Shown here: piece by piece, positions 9,486 to 17,008 of the stretch
Layout: each line of letters begins with the position of its first letter
How positions within the stretch are numbered: position 1 is the stretch's first letter
NCBI GenBank assembly: GCA_937944485.1
Contig: CALDYU010000022.1
Location: 89,942 to 153,941 of the forward strand
From: an uncultured Flavobacteriaceae bacterium
GTDB taxonomy: Bacteria > Bacteroidota > Bacteroidia > Flavobacteriales > Flavobacteriaceae
Direction: 5' to 3'
Length of the DNA stretch: 64,000 nucleotides
Position numbers and translations under genes: made by a program
Notes under the pieces: generated by a model
Seen by the model: the letters and a program-made list of their open reading frames with translations, nothing else
What the model was told of the DNA's origin: nothing
The model's database searches: none

Positions 9486-10601
9486 TTATGAGAACATATC
9501 TTTAACTTTTTCAAAGAATGACTTATCTGATTTTTCAGGCTTAGGTTCGAAATTCTCATTGTTTTGCATCTTTTGAAAGAACTCCTTCTGTTCTTTATTT
9601 AGTTCTTTTGGCGTCCAAACGTTGACATGTACTAATAGATCACCGCTACCATAACCATTTAAACTTGAAATTCCCTTTCCTCGAAGACGTAATATCTTAC
9701 CTGATTGAATACCTGATTCTAATTTAATACGCACTTTTCCACCTACTGAATCTATCTCCTTAGAGGTGCCTAGTACCGCTTCTGAAATACTAATGTAAAG
9801 ATCATAATGCAAATTGTCTCCTTCTCGCTTTAGGGTATCATGCGGAATAGTTTCAATAGCTACTAATAAGTCTCCAGGAACTCCATTTCCAGGTGCAGCA
9901 TTCCCTTTATTGGGTACTTTTAATTGCATGCCATCTTCAACCCCTGCCGGAATATTAATGGCTACTGTTTCTTCTTTTACTTTTAAGCCTTGGCCGTCTG
10001 CATCACTAGGTCGTTTATCAATCATTTGCCCGCTTCCTCCACAGGTTGTGCAGGTAGTTGCGGTTTGCATTCTTCCCAAAATTGTATTGGTGACCTTGGC
10101 TACTTGCCCTTGTCCATTACAGGTACCACAAGTTTTATAGCTTACGCCCTCAGCTTGAACTTTGCGTCTTACTTTTACTTTTTTCTCTACCCCATTAGCA
10201 ATTTCATCGAGACTTAATTTAACGTGAATCCTGAGGTTGCTTCCCTTCACCCTTCGCTGGCCTCTACCACCACCAAAACCTCCAAAGCCACCGCCACCAA
10301 AGGCGCTGCCAAAAATATCTCCGAATTGACTGAATATATCGTCCATATTCATGCCACCACCACCAAAACCGCCACCACCTTCAAAGGCAGCATGACCAAA
10401 TTGATCGTAACGGGCTTTTTTATCGGCATTACTCAATACCTCATAGGCCTCCGCAGCTTTTTTAAAACTCTCTTCTGCCTTGGCATCTCCGGGGTTTTTA
10501 TCAGGGTGAAATTCAACCGCCTTCTTGCGATAGGCTTTTTTTATTTCAGAGGCACTTGCTCCTTTATTCACTCCTAAAACTTCGTAATAATCTTGCTTCA
10601 T
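9486..10601 (-). CDS. dnaJ: Chaperone DnaJ with a single zinc centre
   Basis: DnaJ co-chaperone, 371 aa: J domain with HPD at 32-34, a Gly/Phe linker (about 70-115), a cysteine region, and C-terminal substrate-binding domains ending SFFEKVKDMF. Normal DnaJ has four CxxCxGxG repeats; here only two are present, CGTCNGQG (C158/C161) and CTTCGGSG (C184/C187). By alignment with the E. coli protein these are repeats 2 and 3, which form zinc centre II. Repeat 1 is missing and repeat 4 is reduced to SDADGQG without cysteines. Similar Flavobacteriaceae DnaJ exist as far as I recall, so this is probably a lineage trait. It forms an operon with grpE, eight bases apart. Confidence 0.97.
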   Translation of the reverse strand: MKQDYYEVLGVNKGASASEIKKAYRKKAVEFHPDKNPGDAKAEESFKKAAEAYEVLSNADKKARYDQFGHAAFEGGGGFGGGGMNMDDIFSQFGDIFGSAFGGGGFGGFGGGRGQRRVKGSNLRIHVKLSLDEIANGVEKKVKVRRKVQAEGVSYKTCGTCNGQGQVAKVTNTILGRMQTATTCTTCGGSGQMIDKRPSDADGQGLKVKEETVAINIPAGVEDGMQLKVPNKGNAAPGNGVPGDLLVAIETIPHDTLKREGDNLHYDLYISISEAVLGTSKEIDSVGGKVRIKLESGIQSGKILRLRGKGISSLNGYGSGDLLVHVNVWTPKELNKEQKEFFQKMQNNENFEPKPEKSDKSFFEKVKDMFS

Positions 10602-10609
10602 GGTATCTA

Positions 10610-11164
10610 TTAATTACCAACGACCACTTTAGGGTGTCGAATGATTTTATCGCCTAGGGTAAAGCCCTTCTCTATAACATCAATTATTTTACCTTTTAAC
10701 TTTTTTGATGGCGCAGCAATTTGAGTAATCGCATCATGAACTTCCGCATCAAAGGCATCTCCTTGTTTCACCTTAATTTCTTGAAGGCCTTTAGTTTTTA
10801 AAGTTTCTTTAAACTTATTACTAATGAGTTCAATGCCTTTAAAAAGTTCTTTTTCGTCAGTTTTCGAAAGTTCCTTTAACGCGCGATCAAAATCATCTAA
10901 AACAGGCAAAAGCGAAACAATGACTTCTTGACCTGCTGTTTTAAAAAGATCCATTCGTTCTTTAGAAGTCCTTTTTTTGTAATTCTCAAACTCAGCAAAG
11001 AGTCGCAAAAACTTATCTTTCTCTTTATCTAGATCTTCTTGTAACTTCTCTTCAGCAGTAAGTTCATTCTGCACTTCTTCTTGTACTTCAGAATTTTCAT
11101 TTACAGATTCGCTTGTTTCAGAAATAATATCTTCTATTTCCTCCGCCTTTGTTTTTTTACTCAT
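10610..11164 (-). CDS. grpE: Nucleotide exchange factor GrpE
   Basis: 184 aa. Residues 1-45 are acidic and low-complexity, 45-110 form the long dimer helix (LRLFAEFENYKKRTSKER is the classic signature), and the C-terminal beta domain ends with GDKIIRHPKVVVGN. GrpE releases ADP from DnaK. dnaK is not in the window; grpE and dnaJ form the operon, which is common in Flavobacteriaceae. A full promoter is visible upstream (11200-11232). Confidence 0.97.
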   Translation of the reverse strand: MSKKTKAEEIEDIISETSESVNENSEVQEEVQNELTAEEKLQEDLDKEKDKFLRLFAEFENYKKRTSKERMDLFKTAGQEVIVSLLPVLDDFDRALKELSKTDEKELFKGIELISNKFKETLKTKGLQEIKVKQGDAFDAEVHDAITQIAAPSKKLKGKIIDVIEKGFTLGDKIIRHPKVVVGN

Positions 11165-11199
11165 GCGTACTTATACTTTTAACATTGTTTTTCAGGTGG

Positions 11200-11232
11200 C
11201 AAAAGTACTGCCAATTCTTTAAAAATGTCAAA
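11200..11232 (-). promoter_or_regulatory. Primary sigma factor promoter of grpE-dnaJ
   Basis: On the minus strand a TTTG at 11232-11229 is followed after 21 bases by TACTTTTG at 11207-11200. This matches the Bacteroidota -33/-7 consensus (TTTG, 19-21 bases, TAnnTTTG). The expected start of transcription is about 30 bases before the grpE ATG. No heat-shock CIRCE element is visible. Confidence 0.65.
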
Positions 11233-11315
11233 ATGTCACTAAAAAAGAAGATCGAAAGAGAAGTGTTGTGTAATCAATTGATAAATCGCTTTAGAAAAAG
11301 TAGCAATTACTAGTA

Positions 11316-12278
11316 TTAGGAGGTAAACTCTTTAAGTTGCGAAGATCTGGCAACAATTGAGTCATTTCGCTGAAGTAATAAGTGTTCTAAAGTTCTACCA
11401 ATATTTTGGTAGTTAAAAACAAAGCCTTCTTCCTCAATTTTTTTACTACTAACACGTTGACTAGCAAACAATAAATTGGACATTTCACCCAAGATCATAT
11501 GCATCACAAATTTTGGAATATTTGGCAAAAACAGCGGTTTGCGCAAAACTTCGGCAATTTCCTTTACCAATTTGGTATTATTTACAGGATTCGGACTTAC
11601 TCCATTGTATATACCCTCAAGTTCATTCTCGATAATAAATAAAAACATACGGGCGAGATCAGAACTATGAATCCACGATTGCCATTGGTCACCGCTACCA
11701 AAAGCAGCACCTAAACCCATTTGTATAGGTTTCTTCATTTCAACCAAAGCCCCCCCTTTATCAGACAATACCAAGCCAATACGAACTACAGATAGTTTAA
11801 AATTATATGTGTTTAAGTTTTCGGCTTCCTTTTCCCAGGCATAGCTTACCTCACTTAGAAAACTACTATCTTTTTCCTTGGAGTCTTCGGTGTAAAAATT
11901 AGATAAAGAGCTCGGATATATTCCTATAGCAGAAGCACAGATAACAGAATTAATCTGTGAAGAGTCAACCTGATCTAAACCTGCACGCAAGGTTTTGAGG
12001 GAATCTATTCTACTCGCAAGAATTTTTTGTTTGTAACTACTTGTCCACCTTTTCGATATGGCAGCACCTGCCAAATTAATAATAGCGGTAATTCCTTCAA
12101 AACATGCAATATCTATTTCTTGCGTATTTGGATTCCAGAAATAGCCTTGATAATTATCCTTAGAAACAATTTTCTTCTTATCTGTAGTCAAATAATTCAC
12201 GGGAATATCTTCTCGTTCGCAAATGCGCACAATCTCATTACCAATTAGCCCTGTTGCTCCCGTTATTAAAACTTTCAT
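11316..12278 (-). CDS. TIGR01777-type NAD-dependent epimerase-like protein
   Basis: 320 aa, an extended SDR with the N-terminal nucleotide fold ITGATGLIGNEIV at residues 4-16 and a central ICASAIGIYP segment. Family members (SulA/YfcH-like, TIGR01777) are cytoplasmic and their reaction is unknown. The C-terminal part LRKPLFLPNIPKFVMHMILGEMSNLLFASQRV is typical. It stands alone between grpE and mnmD, with about 130 bases on each side. Confidence 0.88.
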   Translation of the reverse strand: MKVLITGATGLIGNEIVRICEREDIPVNYLTTDKKKIVSKDNYQGYFWNPNTQEIDIACFEGITAIINLAGAAISKRWTSSYKQKILASRIDSLKTLRAGLDQVDSSQINSVICASAIGIYPSSLSNFYTEDSKEKDSSFLSEVSYAWEKEAENLNTYNFKLSVVRIGLVLSDKGGALVEMKKPIQMGLGAAFGSGDQWQSWIHSSDLARMFLFIIENELEGIYNGVSPNPVNNTKLVKEIAEVLRKPLFLPNIPKFVMHMILGEMSNLLFASQRVSSKKIEEEGFVFNYQNIGRTLEHLLLQRNDSIVARSSQLKEFTS

Positions 12279-12406
12279 AGGTCAAAGGTATTTTTTTTAG
12301 TTAGGCTATGTATAGTCTTTAATTCAGATTTAACACTCTTGCTACATCCGCAAAATGTTACTTATTGCTTTGCTGAAGGTTTAGAAAAAAGGTTTAGAAA
12401 AAATGA

Positions 12407-13069
12407 CTACTTCTTTACAGCTCGCAACATTTCTCGCTTGCCAGGAGGGCCAGGCAGGCGTTCTACTTCAAATCCAACAGCTTGCATAGCACGACGCACA
12501 CTACCTTTTGCTGAGTAAGTTACCAAAACCCCATTGCGCATTAAAGCATTGAACATTTTTTCAAAAATAGCCTCTGTCCATAATTCAGGTTGTACTCGAG
12601 CACCAAAGGCATCGAAATAAATAAGGTTAAACACATTCTCATCTGTAATTTCTAAAAAATCCATTTGCCTTTTTAAAATAGTAAACTGATTAGAAATTGA
12701 AGTACTTTGTCCCCATTCCGAATGATGCATTTTTAAAAACTGCTGTTCGTAATTAGAAGCTCTTAATTCTGTAATATAGTTGAGTTGGCCAACTTCCTCA
12801 GTAGAAACAGGAAATTTTTCAATACCCGTATATTGAATTTCAAGAGCTAACTTTTGCGCTTCTAATAAGGTAATAAGCGCATTTAAACCGGTGCCGAAAC
12901 CAATCTCTAAAATACCCAGCTTTTCATTTTCAAAAAGTGCAAGGCCGTGTTTAATAAATACGTGGTAAGCTTCTTGAATGGCTCCATGTTTGGAATGGTA
13001 TTGTTCATTCCAGTCAACAATATGAATTGTCTTTGAACCATCAGCAGTTGTAATAATTTTGCGTTGCAA
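12407..13069 (-). CDS. mnmD: tRNA U34 methyltransferase MnmD, stand-alone
   Basis: 220 aa, S-adenosylmethionine-dependent enzyme that methylates the aminomethyl group on the wobble uridine of some tRNAs. The SAM motif ILEIGFGTGLNALI lies near residue 56, IYFDAFGARVQPELWT near 150, and the family ending RLPGPPGKREMLRAVKK closes the protein. In enterobacteria this is the N-terminal half of the MnmC fusion; here it is separate, as in other Bacteroidota. The start is TTG at 13069, one base after the DUF4920 stop; no ATG exists in the first half of the frame and the TTG gives the expected family N-terminus (ADGSKTI). Confidence 0.92.
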   Translation of the reverse strand: MQRKIITTADGSKTIHIVDWNEQYHSKHGAIQEAYHVFIKHGLALFENEKLGILEIGFGTGLNALITLLEAQKLALEIQYTGIEKFPVSTEEVGQLNYITELRASNYEQQFLKMHHSEWGQSTSISNQFTILKRQMDFLEITDENVFNLIYFDAFGARVQPELWTEAIFEKMFNALMRNGVLVTYSAKGSVRRAMQAVGFEVERLPGPPGKREMLRAVKK

Positions 13070-13070
13070 G

Positions 13071-13574
13071 CTATTGTTTAATCAAAACACCATCAGCTTC
13101 AAAGCCAAAAGATCGCTTTGGTTTACTAATTTTTGCAATTTCAGTTTTTGACTTACCAGCGTCTTCAGCATAATGACGTTGATCATCAACGCTCATTTCT
13201 TCAACAAAAGCTAATCCGTTTACAATAACTTCTTTACCCTTTAAATCTTTGGGCATAAAAAAGCTATAATCTTTAAAACGAACCATAGTTTCTTTACCGT
13301 CTTTTAGCTCAAGTTTCATCCAACAGCCCTTCGATTGACATACCTCAATTACTTTTGCTGAAAATTTGGTCCGCACCGTATCTGACACCGACATTGCAGC
13401 ATATTTTTCTGAAATTTCAGAAGCATTCAAAGCGTTCTCATCGCTAATTTGATCACCGAAAGAGGCCATTTCAGGCACCACCATCGGTTCAACAGGCTTT
13501 TCTGTTTGTGTATTTTGAGCTTGTAAAGCGCATATACTGATAAAAAACACCGCTAAAATGTTAATTTTCTTCAT
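13071..13574 (-). CDS. Exported DUF4920 protein
   Basis: From the ATG at 13574 the protein has 167 aa and starts with a signal peptide (MKKINILAVFFISICALQAQ); the longer frame would put 23 extra residues before it. The body carries VCQSKGCWMKLEL, the conserved Cys-x4-Cys-Trp of DUF4920, and YSFFMPKD. The function is unknown; the fold is probably a small beta barrel in the periplasm. It is the first gene of a two-gene unit with mnmD, one base apart, although the two proteins act in different compartments. It is divergent from ilvE. Confidence 0.85.
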   Translation of the reverse strand: MKKINILAVFFISICALQAQNTQTEKPVEPMVVPEMASFGDQISDENALNASEISEKYAAMSVSDTVRTKFSAKVIEVCQSKGCWMKLELKDGKETMVRFKDYSFFMPKDLKGKEVIVNGLAFVEEMSVDDQRHYAEDAGKSKTEIAKISKPKRSFGFEADGVLIKQ

Positions 13575-13679
13575 AATATTCAATATTTCTATTACTTCTA
13601 CAAAATTGGTCAATTTTGATGAAAAAAAGAGTCCAAATACCATTTAATCGTTAATTTTATTCTTTTAAATTTAATTGAA

Positions 13680-14744
13680 ATGGAAAGTATTTTGAAAAGT
13701 CCTATTCGCATTCAAAAATCAGAAAATTCTAAAATTGATCAAGTTGATTTTGACAATTTAGCCTTTGGCAGTGTTTTTTCTGATCACATGTTAGTTTGCG
13801 ATTATAAAAATGGTTCTTGGGAAACACCAACAATCGTCCCTTATGGCCCTTTAAGTTTAGAACCAGCTGCAAAAATTTTCCATTACGGACAATCGATATT
13901 TGAAGGGATGAAGGCTTATAAAGATAATGACGATATTTTTCTTTTTCGCCCTTTAGACAATCATAAGCGGTTTAATATTTCTGCAAAACGAATGGCTATT
14001 CCTGAAATTCCAGAAGAATACTTCATGGAAGGGTTGAAAACACTGCTAAATCTTGATAAAGATTGGATTCCGCAGAAAGATGGAAGTGCCATGTATATAA
14101 GACCTTTTATGTTTGCTTCGGGAAAAGGTTTTCATGCTTCGCCTGCAGATGAATATAAGTTCTTGATTTGCCTGGCACCGTCGGGACCCTATTTTGCTGG
14201 TAAAGTAAAAGTATTAATTGAAGAAAAATATTCTAGATCGGCCAATGGTGGCGTCGGCTACGCAAAAGCTGGTGGTAATTATGCAGGGCAATTTTACCCC
14301 ACGCAATTGGCAAAAGAAAAAGGATATCATCAAGTTATCTGGACCGATGATCACAAACATGAAAATATTGAGGAAGCAGGTGCTATGAATATCTTTGTGC
14401 GCATCAATGACACCTTAATTACAGGTCCTACGAGTGATCGAATTTTAGATGGAATAACGCGTAAAAGTGTTCTTGAAATTGCCAAATCAGAAGGAATAAA
14501 AACTGAAGTGCGTAATATTACAGTTAATGAATTGGTTGATACTGCCCAACAAGGTAGTCTTAAAGAGATGTTTGGTGCAGGAACGGCAGCCGTCATTTCG
14601 CCAATAGCGACTTTTGGCTTTCGTGATACCGATTACGATCTTCCAGAAATGGAACAGAGCTATGCGATTGATATTAAAAAACGTATCACTGATATTCAGT
14701 ACAATCGAGCTAACGATCCGTTTGGCTGGCGGTATAAAGTATAA
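13680..14744 (+). CDS. ilvE: Branched-chain amino acid aminotransferase
   Basis: 354 aa, fold-type IV PLP enzyme that makes or breaks down leucine, isoleucine and valine with 2-oxoglutarate. The PLP lysine is in YAKAGGNYAG near residue 198; EEAGAMNIF and the phosphate-binding GITRKSVLEIA follow. The length and N-terminus fit the longer (BCAT type II) group. It is divergent from the DUF4920 gene with a 105-base gap and no clear -7 box. Confidence 0.96.
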   Translation: MESILKSPIRIQKSENSKIDQVDFDNLAFGSVFSDHMLVCDYKNGSWETPTIVPYGPLSLEPAAKIFHYGQSIFEGMKAYKDNDDIFLFRPLDNHKRFNISAKRMAIPEIPEEYFMEGLKTLLNLDKDWIPQKDGSAMYIRPFMFASGKGFHASPADEYKFLICLAPSGPYFAGKVKVLIEEKYSRSANGGVGYAKAGGNYAGQFYPTQLAKEKGYHQVIWTDDHKHENIEEAGAMNIFVRINDTLITGPTSDRILDGITRKSVLEIAKSEGIKTEVRNITVNELVDTAQQGSLKEMFGAGTAAVISPIATFGFRDTDYDLPEMEQSYAIDIKKRITDIQYNRANDPFGWRYKV

Positions 14745-14814
14745 ACTTACTTTGGTAAAAGTTCACTAAGTACCCCTAAAAATTGAAAACAGTTGATCTT
14801 TAAATAATAAGCGT

Positions 14815-15042
14815 ATGAAAACAATGACTTGCAATCAATTAGGAGGGGCATGTGAATTAGAATTTACTGCAGAAACATTTGACGAAATTGCGGAAATGAG
14901 CAAAAAACATGGCATGGAGATGTTTCAAAAAGGAGATCAAGCCCATCTTGAGGCCATGAGCAAAATGCGTAATTTAATGCAAGACCCAAAGGCTATGCAA
15001 AATTGGTTTGAACAAAAAAGAGCGGCATTCGAAGCTTTATAA
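14815..15042 (+). CDS. DUF1059-like small protein
   Basis: 75 aa, starting MKTMTCNQLGGACELEF with Cys 6 and Cys 13, then a helical Met/Lys-rich body (MSKKHGMEMFQKGDQAH). It fits the DUF1059 group, whose role is unknown; metal binding through the N-terminal Cys residues is possible. Upstream, at 14771-14776, sits a TACCCC followed by TAAAAA, the same half-site seen in the nitrogen-gene promoters, so it may share that regulator. It is 70 bases after ilvE. Confidence 0.8.
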   Translation: MKTMTCNQLGGACELEFTAETFDEIAEMSKKHGMEMFQKGDQAHLEAMSKMRNLMQDPKAMQNWFEQKRAAFEAL

Positions 15043-15052
15043 AACCCTAATT

Positions 15053-15439
15053 TTAGGCATCTAAAATTTGTTGAATGTTTGGCTTAAAATAATTCGGACC
15101 CTTAAGAACTTTGCCATCTTCGCGATAAATCGGTTTCCCGTCTGCGCCTAACTTACTCATGTTACTGCGTTGTATTTCCTCAAATACTTCTTCAATTTTA
15201 TGCTGCATCCCGTGTTCCAAGATAGTACCGCATAAGATATAGAGCATATCGCCTAATGCATCGGCAACTTCTACCATATCATTATTCTGAGCCGCTTCTA
15301 AGTACTCTTTGTTTTCCTCATCCATTAAATTAAAACGTAGGGTGTTGGTACTCGCTCCGAGGTCGGCTTTCATGATATTTGAAACGCCTAGTCCGAATGA
15401 ATTATGAAATAATTCAACTGCTTTGATCTTATCTTGCAT
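15053..15439 (-). CDS. MazG-like nucleotide pyrophosphohydrolase
   Basis: 128 aa from the ATG at 15439 (MQDKIKAVELFHNSF); the upstream extension overlaps the next gene and is dropped. The all-alpha NTP pyrophosphohydrolase motif EENKEYLEAAQNNDMVEVAD with following DALGDMLYILCG supplies the acidic magnesium ligands. Enzymes of this group remove pyrophosphate from non-standard or excess nucleotides. C-terminal GKPIYREDGKVLKGPNY is a common end in this subgroup. It converges with the DUF1059 gene, ten bases apart. Confidence 0.88.
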   Translation of the reverse strand: MQDKIKAVELFHNSFGLGVSNIMKADLGASTNTLRFNLMDEENKEYLEAAQNNDMVEVADALGDMLYILCGTILEHGMQHKIEEVFEEIQRSNMSKLGADGKPIYREDGKVLKGPNYFKPNIQQILDA

Positions 15440-15481
15440 AAATGATTGTTTTTGATTTAGATTTGTGTAAAAATAGAAAAT

Positions 15482-15670
15482 ATGTTCAGCACTGGACAAT
15501 GGATTTTTGCAATCCTTTTTGCCTTGGTATTTAGCGGTATTATCATTCTTTCATATAAAAAAGACAGAAAACTACACCTAAAAAACTATAAAGGTGTTAA
15601 ATGGATTGCAATTATATTTTCAATATTTATAATACTTCTGTTCATTATTAAACATTTGCTTAAAAATTAA
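15482..15670 (+). CDS. Small two-helix membrane protein
   Basis: 62 aa: helix one at residues 7-25 (WIFAILFALVFSGIIIL), a basic loop (SYKKDRKLHLKNYKGVK), helix two at 44-59. The basic loop suggests both termini outside. It resembles short conserved proteins I recall from other Flavobacteriaceae, with no known role. It lies divergent from the MazG-like gene with 42 bases between starts. Confidence 0.7.
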   Translation: MFSTGQWIFAILFALVFSGIIILSYKKDRKLHLKNYKGVKWIAIIFSIFIILLFIIKHLLKN

Positions 15671-15790
15671 CAACTATGCTAAGCATACGATAAAACTTAC
15701 AAATATAGGAAGACTAATTGCTCTTTTTGAACGTATCATATACCAAACAGCGTAAATTTGCGTTAGTATATCAAATACAGGGGCAACATA

Positions 15791-15952
15791 ATGACAACAT
15801 TCTTTAGCATTTTATTTATTATTATCGTAGTGAATGCCGTAATGATTATTCATAGTCTTGGTAGTTCAAGTAGCAAGGTTAAAAAATCTTCTACCGCCAC
15901 TACGAAATATGGATTTATCAAAGACCTAGCAGTTCGATTTAATATCTTTTAG
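15791..15952 (+). CDS. Small single-helix membrane protein, 53 aa
   Basis: This short ORF starts at ATG 15791 and ends at TAG 15952. One strong transmembrane helix (FFSILFIIIVVNAVMIIHSL) is followed by a Ser/Lys-rich tail and KDLAVRFNIF. The arrangement of a short helix-plus-basic-tail protein just before crcB occurs in related flavobacteria as I recall it, so it is probably real. There are 36 bases between its stop and crcB. No function is known. Confidence 0.55.
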   Translation: MTTFFSILFIIIVVNAVMIIHSLGSSSSKVKKSSTATTKYGFIKDLAVRFNIF

Positions 15953-15976
15953 ATTCAAAAAAGTCGCATAGTTTTA

Positions 15977-15984
15977 TACCTTTG
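15977..15984 (+). promoter_or_regulatory. -7-like box directly before crcB
   Basis: TACCTTTG fits TAnnTTTG and ends three bases before the crcB ATG, which would give a leaderless message. No TTTG at -33 is found, so this may be chance; crcB may instead be read with the 53-aa gene. Confidence 0.25.
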
Positions 15985-15987
15985 AGT

Positions 15988-16359
15988 ATGAAACAAATGT
16001 TTTTGGTATTTATTGGAGGGGGCGTTGGTAGTGTTCTGCGTTATATTATCTCAAAAAACCTCAACAACTATTTTCAACATTTTTTTCTTGGCACCTTTCT
16101 AGTCAATATAATAGGGTGCTTACTTATTGGTCTGCTTTTAGGACTTTCGGCAAAAAGTAATTACCTAAGCACTAATCAAGCCTTATTATTATCTACCGGA
16201 TTTTGCGGCGGATTTACCACATTTTCAACCTTTGCCTTTGAAAAACACTCCTTACTTCAGGCAAATGAACTATTCCATTTTTCCTTTTATACATTTTCGA
16301 GTATTATCGTAGGAGTGCTGGCCGTTGCAGTCGGACTCTATATTGCTAAGATCGTTTAG
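15988..16359 (+). CDS. crcB: Fluoride channel/exporter CrcB (Fluc)
   Basis: 123 aa from the ATG at 15988; an upstream TTG in frame is not needed. Four membrane helices and the family motif GFCGGFTTFSTFAFE (near residues 70-84) with GGGVGSVLRY at the N-terminus are present. Fluc channels work as dual-topology dimers that let fluoride out of the cell. Only one crcB copy is seen, so a homodimer is expected. I looked for a fluoride riboswitch upstream and found none. Confidence 0.95.
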   Translation: MKQMFLVFIGGGVGSVLRYIISKNLNNYFQHFFLGTFLVNIIGCLLIGLLLGLSAKSNYLSTNQALLLSTGFCGGFTTFSTFAFEKHSLLQANELFHFSFYTFSSIIVGVLAVAVGLYIAKIV

Positions 16360-16483
16360 CAATATAATGTATACCTCGTAAGTCAATACTTAAATTTCTT
16401 AAATAATACGGCTCATCCTCAATATCTAAATGACGACCTGTATCTGCAATGTGGTTACGGCCATCATCTACAATTAGCAGCAA
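16346..16483 (-). pseudogene. Possible gene remnant, 45 codons
   Basis: On the minus strand an open stretch of 45 codons (LLLIVDDGRNHIADTGRH then LDIEDEPYYLRNLSIDLRG) ends at TAG 16348-16346. It looks like real protein in composition, unlike the surrounding AT-rich DNA, but has no ATG and a stop just upstream. It may be the 3' end of a decayed gene. I do not recognise the family. It overlaps the end of crcB by 14 bases. Confidence 0.3.
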
Positions 16484-16524
16484 AGACCATAATCAATATT
16501 GCATTTTATATATATTAAAAATGA

Positions 16525-16600
16525 TACCCCTAAAAAAATAGGGGTAATTATTATCAATTTGATAAAAATGATATAACTACCCCTAAAATAACTAGGGTAG
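16525..16600. promoter_or_regulatory. Paired operator of glnK-amt
   Basis: Site A (16525-16546) is a perfect inverted repeat, TACCCCTA, six A, TAGGGGTA. Site B (16578-16599) begins with TACCCCTAAAA and ends TAGGGTA, an imperfect copy of the same length. The two are 53 bases apart, about five helical turns. Site B is centred 26.5 bases before the -7 box (about -40), where an activator would sit, and no TTTG -33 element is present. The same arrangement occurs before the glutamine synthetase gene at 49002. The regulator is unknown. Confidence 0.65.
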
Positions 16601-16614
16601 AATATAAATTAATA

Positions 16615-16622
16615 TATATTTG
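16615..16622 (+). promoter_or_regulatory. -7 box of glnK-amt
   Basis: TATATTTG fits TAnnTTTG and lies 23 bases before the glnK ATG. It is exactly 37 bases after the start of TACCCC in operator site B. Confidence 0.55.
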
Positions 16623-16645
16623 ACCAATCAACTAAAGTATTTATT

Positions 16646-16984
16646 ATGAAACAAGTCGAAGCAATTATTCGAAAATCAAAATTTCATGAAGTAAAAAAAG
16701 CACTGCATGAAATTGAAGTCAATTTTTTCAGCTACTGGGATGTTACTGGTGTTGGAAATGAAAAAAGAGGTCATGTCTATAGAGGCATTTCATACAGCAC
16801 CTCAGATATTCAAAGACGCTACCTATCTATAGTCGTCTCTGATGAATTTCTAGAACGTACCGTAAACTGCATTTTAGAATCAGCATATACTGGTAACGTT
16901 GGCGATGGCAAAATATTCGTCTCAGAAATCAAAGAGGCCTACCGCATACGAACCAAAGAGAACGGCCACGCAGGAATTAATTAA
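16646..16984 (+). CDS. glnK: PII nitrogen-regulatory protein
   Basis: 112 aa PII signal protein. It has the N-terminal beta strand KQVEAIIRKSKFHEVKKAL, a T-loop with YRGISY, whose last Tyr aligns with the uridylylated Tyr51 of GlnB, and the nucleotide-binding TGNVGDGKIFV. It senses 2-oxoglutarate, ATP and ADP and, being next to amt, is expected to block the ammonium channel when nitrogen is plentiful. The rest of the T-loop (STSDIQRRY) differs from proteobacterial PII, so whether Tyr51 is modified is open. amt starts 24 bases downstream. Confidence 0.95.
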   Translation: MKQVEAIIRKSKFHEVKKALHEIEVNFFSYWDVTGVGNEKRGHVYRGISYSTSDIQRRYLSIVVSDEFLERTVNCILESAYTGNVGDGKIFVSEIKEAYRIRTKENGHAGIN

Positions 16985-17008
16985 ACCAACCCCCTAAAAA
17001 TAAAGAAA

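Noticed and set aside
9814..10577. Open frames opposite dnaJ
   Set aside because: They are shadows of the Gly-rich dnaJ coding strand, with low-complexity products and no family signal.
15953..15990. Fluoride riboswitch before crcB
   Set aside because: The conserved GG-GATGG and TGATG parts are not present; the gap is only 35 bases.
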